The notes under the pieces were generated by a model that was given only the letters and a program-made list of their open reading frames with translations, had not been told where the DNA came from and did no database searches. A stretch of 51,998 nt of DNA from Deltaproteobacteria bacterium (GTDB lineage: Bacteria; Desulfobacterota; Desulfuromonadia; Geobacterales; Pseudopelobacteraceae). Position numbers and translations under genes: made by a program. The stretch is taken from assembly GCA_016182975.1 (NCBI GenBank), contig JACPFJ010000032.1:1-51998 (forward strand), in the 5' to 3' direction. Shown here in pieces: positions 39,639 through 51,726 of the stretch (position 1 is its first letter; each line of letters begins with the position of its first letter).

Positions 39639-40919
39639 ATGTTGAAAAACAGCTTAACCAGAAAAGAAACCAGCAGAACAGCGGTAACGGGCGTAAGACG
39701 TGGTGAAGAAGAGTTCCGCGCGCTTTCTTTTGTCGACAAGCGCAACTATCTTGACGGGGTACTCCCCAAGGAGAAGCTGGCCCTGGTCTTGGGGGACCCG
39801 GACGGCAAGAAACTGGCTCGGGCCATGCAACCTCATGAGTTGTATTGGCTTTTCAAGGAAATCGGTGGTCAAGACGCCATGAAATTGCTGGGGCTGGCAA
39901 GTCCGGAGCAGTGCGTATTCATCCTGGATATGGAACTCTGGAGAGGCTGGTCGTTTTCGGAAGATAAGGCTGTCGAATATCTGGGATATATTATGCAAGG
40001 GAGTGAGGAGCATTTTCTGGAATTACTTCCGCATCTGGATTTCAATCTCCTCTCCCTCTTTCTGGGGAGAGAGCTTGTTGTCGCGGGGGGCATCGGCGAT
40101 CTCAATACCGATGAAGAGCGTCAAACCGATTGGGACCACACCTTTGACAATGTCTTCCTGATAAAATTCAAGAACCCCAAAAATGCCCGGATAATCGGCT
40201 CATTCCTGGAGTTGGTCTGCCGCTTGGATAATCCCCTGTACACGTCGCTCATGGAAAGTGTGAGCGGCGAAATTGACATTGAATCAGAGGAAGAGTGCTA
40301 TCACACAAAATCGGGACGCCTTGCCGATCTGGGCTTTCCTCCTCTTGATGAGGCGCTTGAGATCTACTCCCGTATCAACCCGGCCACGTTTACACCCGGT
40401 CGCAACAAAGTCCTCTTTCAGGCGGTTGAAACATCCACTCTCCCCGAGACGTTTTTGACCGGTAAGACGTTCCTGGAGAGGGTTATTCTCCGAGCGGACT
40501 CGGAACTGTTTCGCATGGAGCTGAATTATCTGATTAACACCGCATTGGTGGCCGATGAAGCCCATCTTGCCGACATGGAACAGATGAGGTCGGTAGTGGA
40601 GCGGGTTTACGGTTATTTGAATATTGCCCTGGAGTACCTGAGCGAAGGGGATGAAACAAAGGGAGTGGAAATCATTACCGGGGAATATCTGAAAAGGCTG
40701 TTCCATCTGGGGTTCAGTCTGGTACTCGGCCTGAAGTTCAGGGCAGATAAGCTTAGTGAGCCGGATTATGCCACCGGCAAAGTCCTGTCTGGATTGAAAA
40801 CCGCCAGACCCCGCTACTATCGTGGACTCGACTCCGACGCTATTGATGGCTACCGGGAATTCCGGGAGATGCACGATGTGACCACGGTGTCGGATTTTCT
40901 GAAAAGGTTGGAAGGTTGA
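39639..40919 (+). CDS. DUF6178 family protein
   Basis: The protein has 426 residues from ATG 39639, with TAGGAG upstream. It fits DUF6178 by ALSFVDKRNYLDGVLPKEKL, MQPHELYWLFKEIGGQDAMK, LELWRGWSFSEDK-type and DNPLYTSLMESVSGEIDIE. It appears soluble and mostly helical, and occurs mainly in anaerobic deltaproteobacteria-type genomes. No activity is known to me. It lies between the two 56-base repeats with its own likely promoter. Confidence 0.8.
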   Translation: MLKNSLTRKETSRTAVTGVRRGEEEFRALSFVDKRNYLDGVLPKEKLALVLGDPDGKKLARAMQPHELYWLFKEIGGQDAMKLLGLASPEQCVFILDMELWRGWSFSEDKAVEYLGYIMQGSEEHFLELLPHLDFNLLSLFLGRELVVAGGIGDLNTDEERQTDWDHTFDNVFLIKFKNPKNARIIGSFLELVCRLDNPLYTSLMESVSGEIDIESEEECYHTKSGRLADLGFPPLDEALEIYSRINPATFTPGRNKVLFQAVETSTLPETFLTGKTFLERVILRADSELFRMELNYLINTALVADEAHLADMEQMRSVVERVYGYLNIALEYLSEGDETKGVEIITGEYLKRLFHLGFSLVLGLKFRADKLSEPDYATGKVLSGLKTARPRYYRGLDSDAIDGYREFREMHDVTTVSDFLKRLEG

Positions 40920-41032
40920 ACGGAGCATTGAGAACCCTGGGGGGCGTAGCCGATACAAACTACAAAGTCAACGTCTAGCTGCCACGACCTCTCGCAACCG
41001 CTCCAACGGTGACCCGCCGGAGAAAACATTGG

Positions 41033-41088
41033 GTCGTGTTTGACATTTAGACATTATTCGATTAGGTAAGTTTAAATGTTGAACCTGG
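41033..41088. repeat. 56-base repeat, copy B
   Basis: This is the second copy of the 38486-38541 repeat, with five mismatches. The sequence after it also contains a CGGCATTAC that follows copy A. The two copies flank the thioesterase, SRPBCC and DUF6178 genes. Confidence 0.8.
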
Positions 41089-41152
41089 TGCGCCGGTCAT
41101 TAACCTCGGCATTACCCCATGCTGGTGCGAAGCCCTCCCGACAATGTACCGA

Positions 41153-41281
41153 TTAATCTTCGCCTTCATCTCCCGCCATCAGGTCCGTATGATGCACCTT
41201 ATAATGATTCACAGAGGCAATCCACGGAGTGATTGCAATTGTAAGTAATCCGAGTATCAGCATCAGCGTAATCGTTGCCAT
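41153..41281 (-). CDS. 42-residue single-pass membrane protein
   Basis: ATG 41281 has a near-perfect AAAGGAGGT 8 bases upstream. The peptide begins MATITLMLILGLLTIAITPW, one membrane helix, and has a charged tail ending DEGED. A longer frame from an ATG at 41308 is possible but has a weaker site. GGGGTATAATTATAATAAG upstream may hold a promoter -10. I do not recognise it. Peptides of this build are often accessory subunits of membrane enzymes or transporters. Confidence 0.6.
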   Translation of the reverse strand: MATITLMLILGLLTIAITPWIASVNHYKVHHTDLMAGDEGED

Positions 41282-41511
41282 GATACTTACCTCCTTTGCC
41301 AGAGCCATATGACCCTTTCTTATTATAATTATACCCCTTATGAAGGCGCTGGACTATAGAAGCAGGAGGGGGCGCGCTCTGTAGGTAATATTTGAGCGAG
41401 GAAGGCAAATTTTCAACCAAGCGCAACAGCCCCCTGCCGATCCGATTGTTCCATCCTTTGCAGCAACTGATCCATGTCATTTCTTCATTCGCCGCCGCGC
41501 GTGCAACAAGC

Positions 41512-41676
41512 CTACTCCATCGGCTTTGCCGGCACCTGCGGCAGGTGCCAGATCCCGGCATTGTACTCGCGCATGGTGCGGTCGGTGGAGAAACGGCCGC
41601 TGCAGGCGGTGTTGCGGATGCTCATGCGTGTCCATCCCTCCACGTCCCGGAAAACGGCTGCGGCCCGCTTCTGCGC

Positions 41677-41679
<3 letters not shown>
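41512..41679 (-). other. In-frame C-terminal tail of glycogen phosphorylase after amber codon
   Basis: After the TAG at 41679-41677 the same frame continues for 54 codons: AQKRAAAVFRDVEGWTRMSI and then RNTACSGRFSTDRTMREYNAGIW, ending at a TAG at 41514-41512. This is the expected end of glycogen phosphorylases, where E/D normally occupies the stop position (SYV-E/D-AQ). GAG to TAG is a single-base change. Confidence 0.85.
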
Positions 41680-44019
<2,340 letters not shown>

Positions 44020-44275
44020 GGCGTTACTCCTGTGGTTGTCCGGATTGTGCAGCCGGCGGCTCGCCCCGGCAACGGTGATAGATAGACCTAAATCATACCG
44101 CATAAAAACATCATCGCCACATCTTCACCCGCAACATCGTGAGTGGCTTTGTGAGATAAACGCCGTTTTCAGGTTTAAAAAGAGACCGCGCTACCTTTTG
44201 GGGGTAAAGTGCGGCCGTTTTACCATGTTATGGTCTCTGCCCTGCCAATTTATGCTTGAGGTTACGGGGGGTGAT

Positions 44276-47200
44276 TCAGGGGATGGTATTTTCCGACTGG
44301 GACGACTGCGGGTCGTAGCGGTCAGCCACAATACGGAGCGAGCTGATTGCTTCCGAAGCGAGAGAGTCAAGCCGGGCCAGCAGCGCCTCGCGACCTTCTT
44401 CGTCATCTCCCGCCACCAGGGTCTCCTCCAGCACCCCGGCACACTCCGCAAGGGTAAAGGCCCCCATGTTGGCGACCACCCCCTTGAAGGTGTGGAGCAG
44501 TTGCCTGGCAGCGGCGGTGTCCCCGGAAGAGAGCAACTGCTCCACCTGCTGCCGGGCATCGGCATACTTGGCGCACACCATGCCGGCAACCTGGCCGTAG
44601 AGCGAGCGGTTGCCGTTCAGCCTTCGTACGGTATCGGGCAGATTGAGGCCGGGAAGTCCGGTCGATTCATCTATATCCAGGGGAGAGCGCAAAATGTCGG
44701 GACCGGCAACCGGCTCCGGTTCCGAGTGCTTCGGCGAGCAGTAGCGCCCCAGGATCTCCACAAGCGCATCGATGTCGATCGGTTTGGATACGTGGTCGTT
44801 CATGCCGGCCTCAAGGCAGTGCAGCCGGTCTTCCTCGAAGGCATCGGCTGTCATGGCAATGATCGGGAGGGCGGACTCCCCCAGGGTCTTGCGTATCTCG
44901 ATTGTCGCCTCATAGCCGTCCATGATCGGCATCTGCACGTCCATCAGCACGCAATCGAAGGAGGCCGCCGCGGAGCGGACGAATTCCACGGCTTCGCGTC
45001 CGTTGCCCGCCATCACGACCTGTGCGCCTTCACCCTCCAACATCCCCCGCGCCACCATTTGATTGAACGTATTGTCTTCGACCACCAACGCCCGCACCCC
45101 GGCAAGCCTGCGTCCCGTCTTATCGCGGCAATCAGGGGACGTAATCCGCGCCGTCCCGCGGCCGGCCGCGGCAACCGCGTCCAGCAGCATCGACGGGGTG
45201 GCTGGCTTTGTGATGAAGCCGTCAACCACGCCGGGATGTCCTTGCGCCAGTCCGGCCATCGCCTCCCGGCCGCAAGAGGACAACATCACGATCAGCGGCA
45301 TCCGGCCGTCATGGCAGAGTTCCCGAATCCGGCGGCCGGTCTCGACACCGCCGATACCGGGCATACCCCAGTCTATGAAAACGGCGTCATAGTGGGCGCC
45401 GTTTCCGAGGGCATCCGCGATGGTTCTCAGGGCCTGCAGGCCGTCCCTGGCCGTATCCGCGCTCCAGCCGATGAATTCCGCCATGCAGAGCAGCGCCTCG
45501 CGCGCCGTGGAATTGTCGTCCACTATCAGGACATGGAGCGGCGGGGGGGGGCAGAAAACGGTTTCCGCCGGCGCATCTTTGTCGGCGGGTTGAAGTCCGA
45601 ACTTCACGGTAAAGCTGAATTCGCTCCCTTTCCCTTCCTCGCTCCGCACCCTGATCTCGCCCCCCATCAGCCGTACCAGGCGGCTGCTGATGGCCAGCCC
45701 GAGCCCGGTGCCGCCGAAACGGCGGCTGGTGGATGCCTCGGCTTGGGTGAACCCGTCAAAGATCTGCGCGAGGTTGTCGCTGCCGATGCCGATGCCGGTG
45801 TCCCGGATGACGAACTCCAGACCGGCATGCCCCGCATCTGTTCCGGTCAGCGAGACCGACAGCACGACCTCCCCCTTTTCGGTAAACTTGACCGCGTTTC
45901 CGGCCAGGTTGATCAGCACCTGCTGGAGACGCAGGGGGTCTCCCAACAGTCTGAAGGGGACGTCGGGGGCAATGGCGAAAACGACCTCGATATCCTTGTC
46001 CCGGGAGTTGGCGGAGAGGATCACCGACATGTTGCGCAGCAGATCGTCCAGACGAAACGGGACCTGCTCCAGCTCCATCTTTCCCGCCTCCACCTTGGAG
46101 AAGTCGAGTATATCGTTCAGGATACCCAGGAGCGACTTGGCCGCCACCTGGATCTTGTCGCAATAATCCCGCTGGCGCGGGTTCAAATCGGTCCTTTGCA
46201 GCAGATAATTCAGGCCGATGACGGCGTTCATCGGGGTGCGGATCTCGTGGGACATGCTGGCCAGGAAACGGCTCTTTGTCCTATTGGCGGACTCGGCCGC
46301 CTCGGCGGCAAGCTGGTAGCGTTCGGCGCTCTCCCGCAGGGCGGAGGCGGAGTTGGCGGCATGGCGCTCGAATTCCCGCTGCCGCTTGCGGTAGACGTAG
46401 TGTCCGAGCGCCGAAATCAGCGCGATCAGGCCGAACAACCCACCCTGCGCCAGGACGTCACGGCGCCATGACTCGTAGACGGCGGACAGGTCGCGGCTGG
46501 CCGCCACCAGCAGGGGTTTGTCCATCTTCAGGCCTGCGGGTTGGACCGTGCGCCAGACCAGCAAGCGCTTTTCGCCGGTGATGTATGTAGTGCAGGCATT
46601 TATGCTGGCCTCCCGGCCGCTCTGCCGGTGCCGGGTGAAAAAGGTGCCGGGCAGTGCCAGGTTCTTGCCCGCCAATCCCTTGCGGTCGGGATTTATCAGA
46701 AACAGCGGGCCGTCCCCGTGGACGATGGCGGTCCACATGTCCGGTGCGTAGCGCACCGAGGAGAGCATGGTGGTGAAATACTCCGGGTCGAGGGAGGCGG
46801 TGACGACCCCGGCGAACTCGCCATGGGGGCCGGGCATCATTCGGGTCGCATTGATCAGGAACGGCCCCAGCACGGTCCTGAAGGGTGGCGAGACGTACAG
46901 CAAGGCGGGGTCAGGGTGCTCCCTGGGGGTCTTGAAATAATCCCTCTCCTTGAAGTTCCGGCCGACCAGTTCCGGCCGGTTGGCTGCCCGGATGGTTCCT
47001 GCCGCGTCCACGACGGACAGGGTGCGAATCCCCGGCATGGCGTCGGCCAGGATTTTAAGGCGCCGCTCAAGGTCGTCGTAGTTGCCCTTGTGCGACTGCT
47101 CCCGCTGCAGGGAAGCCAGCACCAGATTGACCGAATCCAGGTTCCGCCCCAGGTTCTCCTGGATGACCTGCGTCTGGGTGAGCAGGCGCTCCTGTTCCCG

Positions 47201-47329
47201 TGTCCCGGTGCGGCCGTAATCCAGATAAAGGTTGGCGCCGACCGCAGCGCCGAGGACCAGCAGGGCGCCGGCCAGCATGGGCCACGGGAAAAGCAGGCGG
47301 CCATTGCGGGTGAGATTTCGTTCGGACAT
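44276..47329 (-). CDS. Hybrid sensor histidine kinase (Cache-HisKA-HATPase-REC-REC-HPt)
   Basis: The protein has 1,017 residues from ATG 47329; longer starts lack good sites. Membrane segments lie at about 14-34 and 293-312, with a double-Cache-like periplasmic sensor between them ([40 protein letters not shown]). The HisKA box [15 protein letters not shown] puts the His near 361. [10 protein letters not shown] and [11 protein letters not shown] belong to the ATPase. Receiver 1 has DDNSTAREA and [10 protein letters not shown], receiver 2 has [11 protein letters not shown] and [10 protein letters not shown]. The HPt carries [13 protein letters not shown]. It is divergent from the OmpR-type regulator at 47568. 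Dicarboxylate or amino-acid-like ligands are usual for dCache domains, but none can be assigned. Confidence 0.92.
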   Translation of the reverse strand: MSERNLTRNGRLLFPWPMLAGALLVLGAAVGANLYLDYGRTGTREQERLLTQTQVIQENLGRNLDSVNLVLASLQREQSHKGNYDDLERRLKILADAMPGIRTLSVVDAAGTIRAANRPELVGRNFKERDYFKTPREHPDPALLYVSPPFRTVLGPFLINATRMMPGPHGEFAGVVTASLDPEYFTTMLSSVRYAPDMWTAIVHGDGPLFLINPDRKGLAGKNLALPGTFFTRHRQSGREASINACTTYITGEKRLLVWRTVQPAGLKMDKPLLVAASRDLSAVYESWRRDVLAQGGLFGLIALISALGHYVYRKRQREFERHAANSASALRESAERYQLAAEAAESANRTKSRFLASMSHEIRTPMNAVIGLNYLLQRTDLNPRQRDYCDKIQVAAKSLLGILNDILDFSKVEAGKMELEQVPFRLDDLLRNMSVILSANSRDKDIEVVFAIAPDVPFRLLGDPLRLQQVLINLAGNAVKFTEKGEVVLSVSLTGTDAGHAGLEFVIRDTGIGIGSDNLAQIFDGFTQAEASTSRRFGGTGLGLAISSRLVRLMGGEIRVRSEEGKGSEFSFTVKFGLQPADKDAPAETVFCPPPPLHVLIVDDNSTAREALLCMAEFIGWSADTARDGLQALRTIADALGNGAHYDAVFIDWGMPGIGGVETGRRIRELCHDGRMPLIVMLSSCGREAMAGLAQGHPGVVDGFITKPATPSMLLDAVAAAGRGTARITSPDCRDKTGRRLAGVRALVVEDNTFNQMVARGMLEGEGAQVVMAGNGREAVEFVRSAAASFDCVLMDVQMPIMDGYEATIEIRKTLGESALPIIAMTADAFEEDRLHCLEAGMNDHVSKPIDIDALVEILGRYCSPKHSEPEPVAGPDILRSPLDIDESTGLPGLNLPDTVRRLNGNRSLYGQVAGMVCAKYADARQQVEQLLSSGDTAAARQLLHTFKGVVANMGAFTLAECAGVLEETLVAGDDEEGREALLARLDSLASEAISSLRIVADRYDPQSSQSENTIP

Positions 47330-47567
47330 GCTCCGTATCTCCATTGATCGAGTGCCCACAAGATAACTGTTTCGCCGCCGTCTTGGCAAGCCGTTTAACC
47401 CGCCCTCTTCCTGGTTTGCTGTCCAATGCGGATGATCATCAATGTGCATTGTAAGAAATGCTCAGAAAAACCTCTTTATTTTGGCGCTAATTAGTCATAT
47501 TGTATCGCTCAAACCAGTCGCCGGGAATCATCGAATCATCCTGTAACGAAAGGTGTCGGGCAGCGCC

Positions 47568-48275
47568 ATGAAGTATGACCTTCATAACCCCATGCAACCG
47601 TTGCGCATCGTCGTCGTTGAGGACAGTGAAGAGCTGCGCCTGCTGCTCGTCGCGGGATTGAGCGACTTCGGGCATCAGGTCAGGGGCGTCATCGATGGTG
47701 ATGCCCTGGATACGGCGCTGGCCGAGGCGCCGGCCGACGTGGTAATCCTGGACATCGGCCTGCCGGGCGAGGACGGCATGGCAATCGCCGGGCGTCTGCG
47801 GCGGTCATACAGATGCGGCATCGTGATGGTGACCTCGTACGGAAGGTTGGACGACCGCGTGCACAGTTTCAAGAACGGCGCCGATCTTTACTTCGTGAAA
47901 CCGGTCGACGTCCGCGAACTGGATGCCGCGCTGAGGAGCCTGGCGCGCAGGATGTTCGGTCCCCCCACCTCCACCTGGCGCTTCAACGCCCGCTCCTCGA
48001 AGCTGTCTACCCCTCATGGCGTCGAGGTGCCCCTGACCGCCCAGGAACTGATCCTGATGCGTAAGCTGATGGAGACCCCTGGCGAGAACGTCTCGCGCAG
48101 GGATATCTTCGCGGCGCTCGGTCAGCCGAACGACCAGTATGCCGACAGGCGTCTGGAGACCCTGGTCAGCCGCCTGCGCTCGAAGGTCCGGGCAACGGAC
48201 CCCGATTCCGAACTTCCGGTGCGCTCCCGCCACAACCTGGGCTACGCCTTCCTGGCGGATGCCGAATTAACCTAG
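47568..48275 (+). CDS. OmpR/PhoB family response regulator
   Basis: The protein has 235 residues from ATG 47568; GTG 47553 and ATG 47592 are alternatives because no site has a clear Shine-Dalgarno. The receiver has VVVEDSEELR, the phospho-acceptor in VVILDIGLPGEDG (about Asp 57) and VKPVD. The C-terminal winged helix contains LTAQELILMRKLMETPGENV, RRDIFAALGQ, RRLETLVSRLRSKV and RSRHNLGYAFLA. It binds DNA as a dimer after phosphorylation. The divergent hybrid kinase 238 bases away could be its partner, though its HPt end suggests a separate receiver. Confidence 0.9.
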   Translation: MKYDLHNPMQPLRIVVVEDSEELRLLLVAGLSDFGHQVRGVIDGDALDTALAEAPADVVILDIGLPGEDGMAIAGRLRRSYRCGIVMVTSYGRLDDRVHSFKNGADLYFVKPVDVRELDAALRSLARRMFGPPTSTWRFNARSSKLSTPHGVEVPLTAQELILMRKLMETPGENVSRRDIFAALGQPNDQYADRRLETLVSRLRSKVRATDPDSELPVRSRHNLGYAFLADAELT

Positions 48276-48478
48276 AAAACGGTCTAATTCACCTTCAGCC
48301 TCACCCTCGCAGACCCCGTCCGATTCCCCAATCCTCCCCAATGTAAGAAACTGTAAGCAATTGTAAGATGATATATGTGCCCATTTTTAATGAAATAAGA
48401 TAATTTGTCCGATGCCGATCCGTTCGGCGGAGGATCAATTGACGCGGTTGCTCTCCGCAATAGCTGGAGCGGACACCT

Positions 48479-49411
48479 ATGTATGACGGGATGACAAGAG
48501 AAGAGCTGGTCCGCGAGCTGGAGCGATACAAGGCGAACCTGGCGGCTTACCGTGAAAAAGAAGAATGCTTCCGGGCCATATTCGAGAATTCCGTGGTCGG
48601 GATCGTGATCCTGCTCCCTGACGGGCAGATCTCCAACGCCAACCCGGCGTTGGAGAACATGCTGGGATACTCGTGGGACGAACTCAAGGCCCTTAAACTC
48701 TGGGACATCACCTTTCCGGAAGATTACGGGATCGACCGGGAGTTGTTTCTGGATGTTTTCGAAGGAAGGCGTCAGTACTACCAGATTGAAAAACGCTACG
48801 TCTGCGGGAATGGGGCCTTGATCTGGGGGATGCTGACCGCATCGGTCGCGCGGGACGAATCCGGCGCCCCCCGCTTTATCGTCAACATGATCGAGGACAT
48901 CTCGGCCAGTAAATTAGCCGAGGAGCAACTGCACTACCTGAACACCCACGATTCCATGACCGGGCTGCGCAACCGCGCCTGGTTCGACGAGGAACTGGGC
49001 CGCCTGTCGCTGGGGCTGCATCTTCCCACCAGCATCATAATCATGGACCTGGACGGCCTGAAGCAGGCCAACGACACGCTGGGACACGAGGCCGGGGACT
49101 GCCTGATCATCGGCGCCGCAACCATTCTGCGCGAGGCGTCCCACGGGGAGGACATGGCGGCCCGCATCGGCGGGGACGAGTTTGGCGTCCTGCTTCCCGA
49201 CACCGATGAGGCGGCCGTCCTGGCCATACTGGAGCGGATAAGGGAGTGCCGGGTCGGATTCAACGTGGACCGGCATGAACTTCAGGTGAATTTTTCGATC
49301 GGAACGGCCACGGCGCATACCAATGAACAGCTTTCAGGTATCTGGAAAGAGGCGGACGAACGCATGTATGTCGAGAAGGCATTACATAAGCGCTTATCCG
49401 CAGTGAAATAA
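48479..49411 (+). CDS. PAS-GGDEF diguanylate cyclase
   Basis: The protein has 310 residues. A short coiled coil precedes a PAS/PAC domain (about 25-145: FRAIFENSVVGIVILLPDGQ, GYSWDELKAL, NMIEDISASK). The GGDEF domain starts LNTHDSMTGLRNRAWFDEEL and holds IMDLDGLKQANDTLGHEAGD and the intact active site ARIGGDEFGVLLPDTD. At the usual inhibitory I-site position (RxxD) the sequence is HGED, so product feedback may be lost. It makes the second messenger c-di-GMP. No membrane helix is visible; the PAS domain is the likely input. Confidence 0.92.
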   Translation: MYDGMTREELVRELERYKANLAAYREKEECFRAIFENSVVGIVILLPDGQISNANPALENMLGYSWDELKALKLWDITFPEDYGIDRELFLDVFEGRRQYYQIEKRYVCGNGALIWGMLTASVARDESGAPRFIVNMIEDISASKLAEEQLHYLNTHDSMTGLRNRAWFDEELGRLSLGLHLPTSIIIMDLDGLKQANDTLGHEAGDCLIIGAATILREASHGEDMAARIGGDEFGVLLPDTDEAAVLAILERIRECRVGFNVDRHELQVNFSIGTATAHTNEQLSGIWKEADERMYVEKALHKRLSAVK

Positions 49412-49538
49412 CCGCGCGGGACTTGCCTCGGGAAGCCAGGCTCGCATTTTCGGCAAGACCCCGCGTCACCATTGCTGAGGATGGGTGGAACGGTCCGGCG
49501 CAAGGGCGCCCGCGCAATGCCTATCGAAGGGACGCAAC

Positions 49539-50366
49539 GTGGAAATGTCCGACGAGGATTTCGCACAACTGAGGGACTTCATCTACAACCACTGCGGCAT
49601 GTACTTCCATTACGCCAAGAAGTACTTTCTGGAGAGCCGTATCGGCCGCAGGATGGATGCCACCGGTATCAGGACCCATATGGACTATTACCGGCTCCTC
49701 AACTCGACCCGGGGCGCCGAGGAACTGAAGTGCCTGATGGACGTGATAACCACCAACGAGACATTTTTCTTTCGTAACGTCCCCCAGTTGAACGCGCTGG
49801 AGACCAAGCTGCTGCCGGAGATCGTCGAAACAAAGAACAGGATGGGCGTTCGCAAGCTGCGCATCTGGAGCGCCGCATCCTCCTCGGGAGAGGAGGCATA
49901 TACACTCTCCATGGTCCTGCTGGAAAAGCGGGCCGGGCTGCTCAAGGACTGGATCATCGAGATCATCGGCACCGACATCAACGAAACGGTGATCGCCCAG
50001 GCCAAGGATGGGGTCTACGGCGCCTATTCGGTCCGCAACATCCCCGACCTGTACAGGCGTAAATACATCCGCGAGGAGGGGGACAGGTTCATCCTCTCAC
50101 CGGACGTGAAGAGGTTCGTCAGCTTCAACAAGCTCAATCTCTATGACGAGTCGAAGATGATCGTCATGAAGAGTTTCGACATCATCTTTTGCGCCAACGT
50201 GCTGATCTACTTCGACAAAACATCCAAGTCCAGGGTCGTCCAGCACTTTCACGACAACCTGCATCCTTACGGCTACCTCTTTGTCGGCCAGTCCGAGTCC
50301 CTGCACGGGGTCAACGGCAAATTCAGGACGGTGCATTTTCCCGGCGGCTTCACCTATAAAAAGTAA
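49539..50366 (+). CDS. cheR: CheR-type chemotaxis methyltransferase
   Basis: The protein has 275 residues. GTG 49539 has AAGGGA 6 bases upstream and is favoured; the ATG at 49545 is two codons later. The N-terminal helical CheR domain has LRDFIYNHCGMYF and VITTNETFFFRNVPQLNALE. The SAM-binding domain has LRIWSAASSSGEEAYTLSMV, IEIIGTDINETVIAQAK, IIFCANVLIYFDKTSKSRVV and YLFVGQSESL. It transfers methyl groups from SAM to receptor glutamates. No receptor gene is adjacent, but a CheY-like receiver follows 49 bases later and a membrane sensor begins at 51727. Confidence 0.92.
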   Translation: MEMSDEDFAQLRDFIYNHCGMYFHYAKKYFLESRIGRRMDATGIRTHMDYYRLLNSTRGAEELKCLMDVITTNETFFFRNVPQLNALETKLLPEIVETKNRMGVRKLRIWSAASSSGEEAYTLSMVLLEKRAGLLKDWIIEIIGTDINETVIAQAKDGVYGAYSVRNIPDLYRRKYIREEGDRFILSPDVKRFVSFNKLNLYDESKMIVMKSFDIIFCANVLIYFDKTSKSRVVQHFHDNLHPYGYLFVGQSESLHGVNGKFRTVHFPGGFTYKK

Positions 50367-50415
50367 GGTGGCTCAACATGTCGGGTGAAACGCCCATCCA
50401 AATACGGGAGCATTC

Positions 50416-50829
50416 ATGAAACGGGAAGCCAGAACACTGATCGTCGACGACTCGCGGAGCGTACTGCGAGTGATGGAGAAGATCCTCAACGACTTGGGAA
50501 TTACGGGTGTCGCCAAGGCCGGAAATGGCCTCCAGGCGGTGGAGCTCTTCGCGGGGGCTTTGCGGAGCGGCACGCCCTATTCACTCGTGTTTCTAGATAT
50601 CATCATGCCCGTGATGGACGGCCAGGAAGCCCTGCTGCGGATGCGCGCCCTGGAGAGGGAGGCCGGTATCGCGGGAAGCGACAGGGCGACCATCATCATG
50701 GCCAGCTCGCGCCACTCTCCGGAGGACATGATGCGTGCCCTGGTCGAAGGCGATTGCACCGATTACCTCGTCAAGCCGTTCGACGACGAAGACCTGCGGG
50801 GGATGCTCGTCAGATACGGCTTTGTCTGA
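50416..50829 (+). CDS. CheY-like single-domain response regulator
   Basis: The protein has 137 residues consisting of one receiver domain. The start MKREARTLIVDDSRSVLRVM holds the acidic pair, the phosphorylated Asp is in LVFLDIIMPVMDG, the Ser switch residue in TIIMASSRHSPEDM and the Lys in DYLVKPFDDEDL. With no output domain it works by protein contact, like CheY. Its place after CheR suggests a chemosensory-like pathway. A ribosome binding site is weak (CGGGAG). Confidence 0.9.
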   Translation: MKREARTLIVDDSRSVLRVMEKILNDLGITGVAKAGNGLQAVELFAGALRSGTPYSLVFLDIIMPVMDGQEALLRMRALEREAGIAGSDRATIIMASSRHSPEDMMRALVEGDCTDYLVKPFDDEDLRGMLVRYGFV

Positions 50830-50862
50830 GCCCGTTTTGCCGTTACGGATCGAAATTAATGC

Positions 50863-50891
50863 TTGACTTGCGGGCAACAGTTCACTATATT
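50863..50891 (+). promoter_or_regulatory. rplU-rpmA promoter
   Basis: TTGACT (50863-50868) and TATATT (50886-50891) are 17 bases apart, near-consensus sigma-70. The start would be about 30 bases before the rplU ATG. Confidence 0.8.
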
Positions 50892-50928
50892 CCATAACTC
50901 TTTAAAAATGATGCGGATGGAGACGGCT

Positions 50929-51237
50929 ATGTACGCAGTTATCAAGACAGGTGGCAAGCAGTACAAGGTTGCCGAGGGCGAATTCCTCAAGGTGGAAAAG
51001 CTCGCGGGCGAGATTGGCGACAGTATCGAATTCGCCGAGGTGCTCATGCTAGGCGGCGAGAAGACGGTGGTGGGCGCACCGCTTGTGGCAGGCGCCAGCG
51101 TGACCGCCAGGATAGCCGCCCAGGGCAAGGACAAGAAGGTCCTGGTGTTCAAGTCCAAGCGGCGCAAGGACTCGCGCAAGCTGCGCGGACACCGTCAGCA
51201 CAGGACTGTTCTCAGGATAGAGAAGATCAGCGCATAA
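50929..51237 (+). CDS. rplU: Ribosomal protein bL21
   Basis: The protein has 102 residues from ATG 50929, with GGAG 5-6 bases upstream. It matches bL21 over its entire length: MYAVIKTGGKQYKVAEGEFL, EVLMLGGEKTVVGAPLVAGA and FKSKRRKDSRKLRGHRQH. It binds 23S rRNA in the large subunit together with bL20. It has its own promoter and leads the rplU-rpmA operon. In related genomes it commonly follows rng closely; here 17 kb lie between. Confidence 0.97.
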   Translation: MYAVIKTGGKQYKVAEGEFLKVEKLAGEIGDSIEFAEVLMLGGEKTVVGAPLVAGASVTARIAAQGKDKKVLVFKSKRRKDSRKLRGHRQHRTVLRIEKISA

Positions 51238-51264
51238 CCCAATTTTTTCCGAGGAGACAGGGAA

Positions 51265-51519
51265 ATGGCACATAAGAAAGGTGTGGGCAGTTCACGCAAC
51301 GGCAGGGATTCGGACGGTCAACGGCTCGGCTGCAAGAAATTCGGCGGCGAAAACGTAAAAGCCGGCAACATCATCTATCGCCAGCACGGCACCCAGATCC
51401 ACCCGGGCAATAACGTCGGCTGCGGCAAGGATTACACCCTGTTCGCCCTGATCGACGGCATCGTCAAATTCGAGCGCATGGGCAGGGACCGCAAGAAGGT
51501 CTCCGTGTATCCCAATTAA
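51265..51519 (+). CDS. rpmA: Ribosomal protein bL27
   Basis: The protein has 84 residues, with GGAGACAGGGAA before the ATG, 27 bases after rplU. It is bL27 by [20 protein letters not shown] and [20 protein letters not shown], then [18 protein letters not shown]. The N-terminus reaches the peptidyl transferase centre. No N-terminal cleavage extension as in Firmicutes is present. The two cysteines in LGCKKF and VGCGKD differ from the usual valine and are minor oddities. Confidence 0.97.
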   Translation: MAHKKGVGSSRNGRDSDGQRLGCKKFGGENVKAGNIIYRQHGTQIHPGNNVGCGKDYTLFALIDGIVKFERMGRDRKKVSVYPN

Positions 51520-51544
51520 TACCGAATGCCGCCAACAGATCTGC

Positions 51545-51575
51545 AAGCCCGGAAGACACCTTCCGGGCTTTTTTT
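51545..51575 (+). terminator. Rho-independent terminator of rplU-rpmA
   Basis: AAGCCCGGAAG (51545-51555) pairs with CTTCCGGGCTT (51560-51570) over a 4-base loop, followed by TTTTT. It closes the operon after rpmA; obg is not next. Confidence 0.92.
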
Positions 51576-51726
51576 GTCTCCGCTCACCGGGCTTCATAAC
51601 AATGTTTACTTTTGATTGCTACAACGAACATTATGTTTTATAGTGCTGTCATTCATTAAAGTTGCGGACCGCATATTCCGAAATTGCATCCCGACTGCCA
51701 GCACATGTCACGGAGGGAATCGCCCC

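Noticed and set aside
48276..48478. c-di-GMP (GEMM) riboswitch before the GGDEF gene
   Set aside because: I looked for the conserved GEMM core elements in this leader and saw none; no stable paired structure is obvious.
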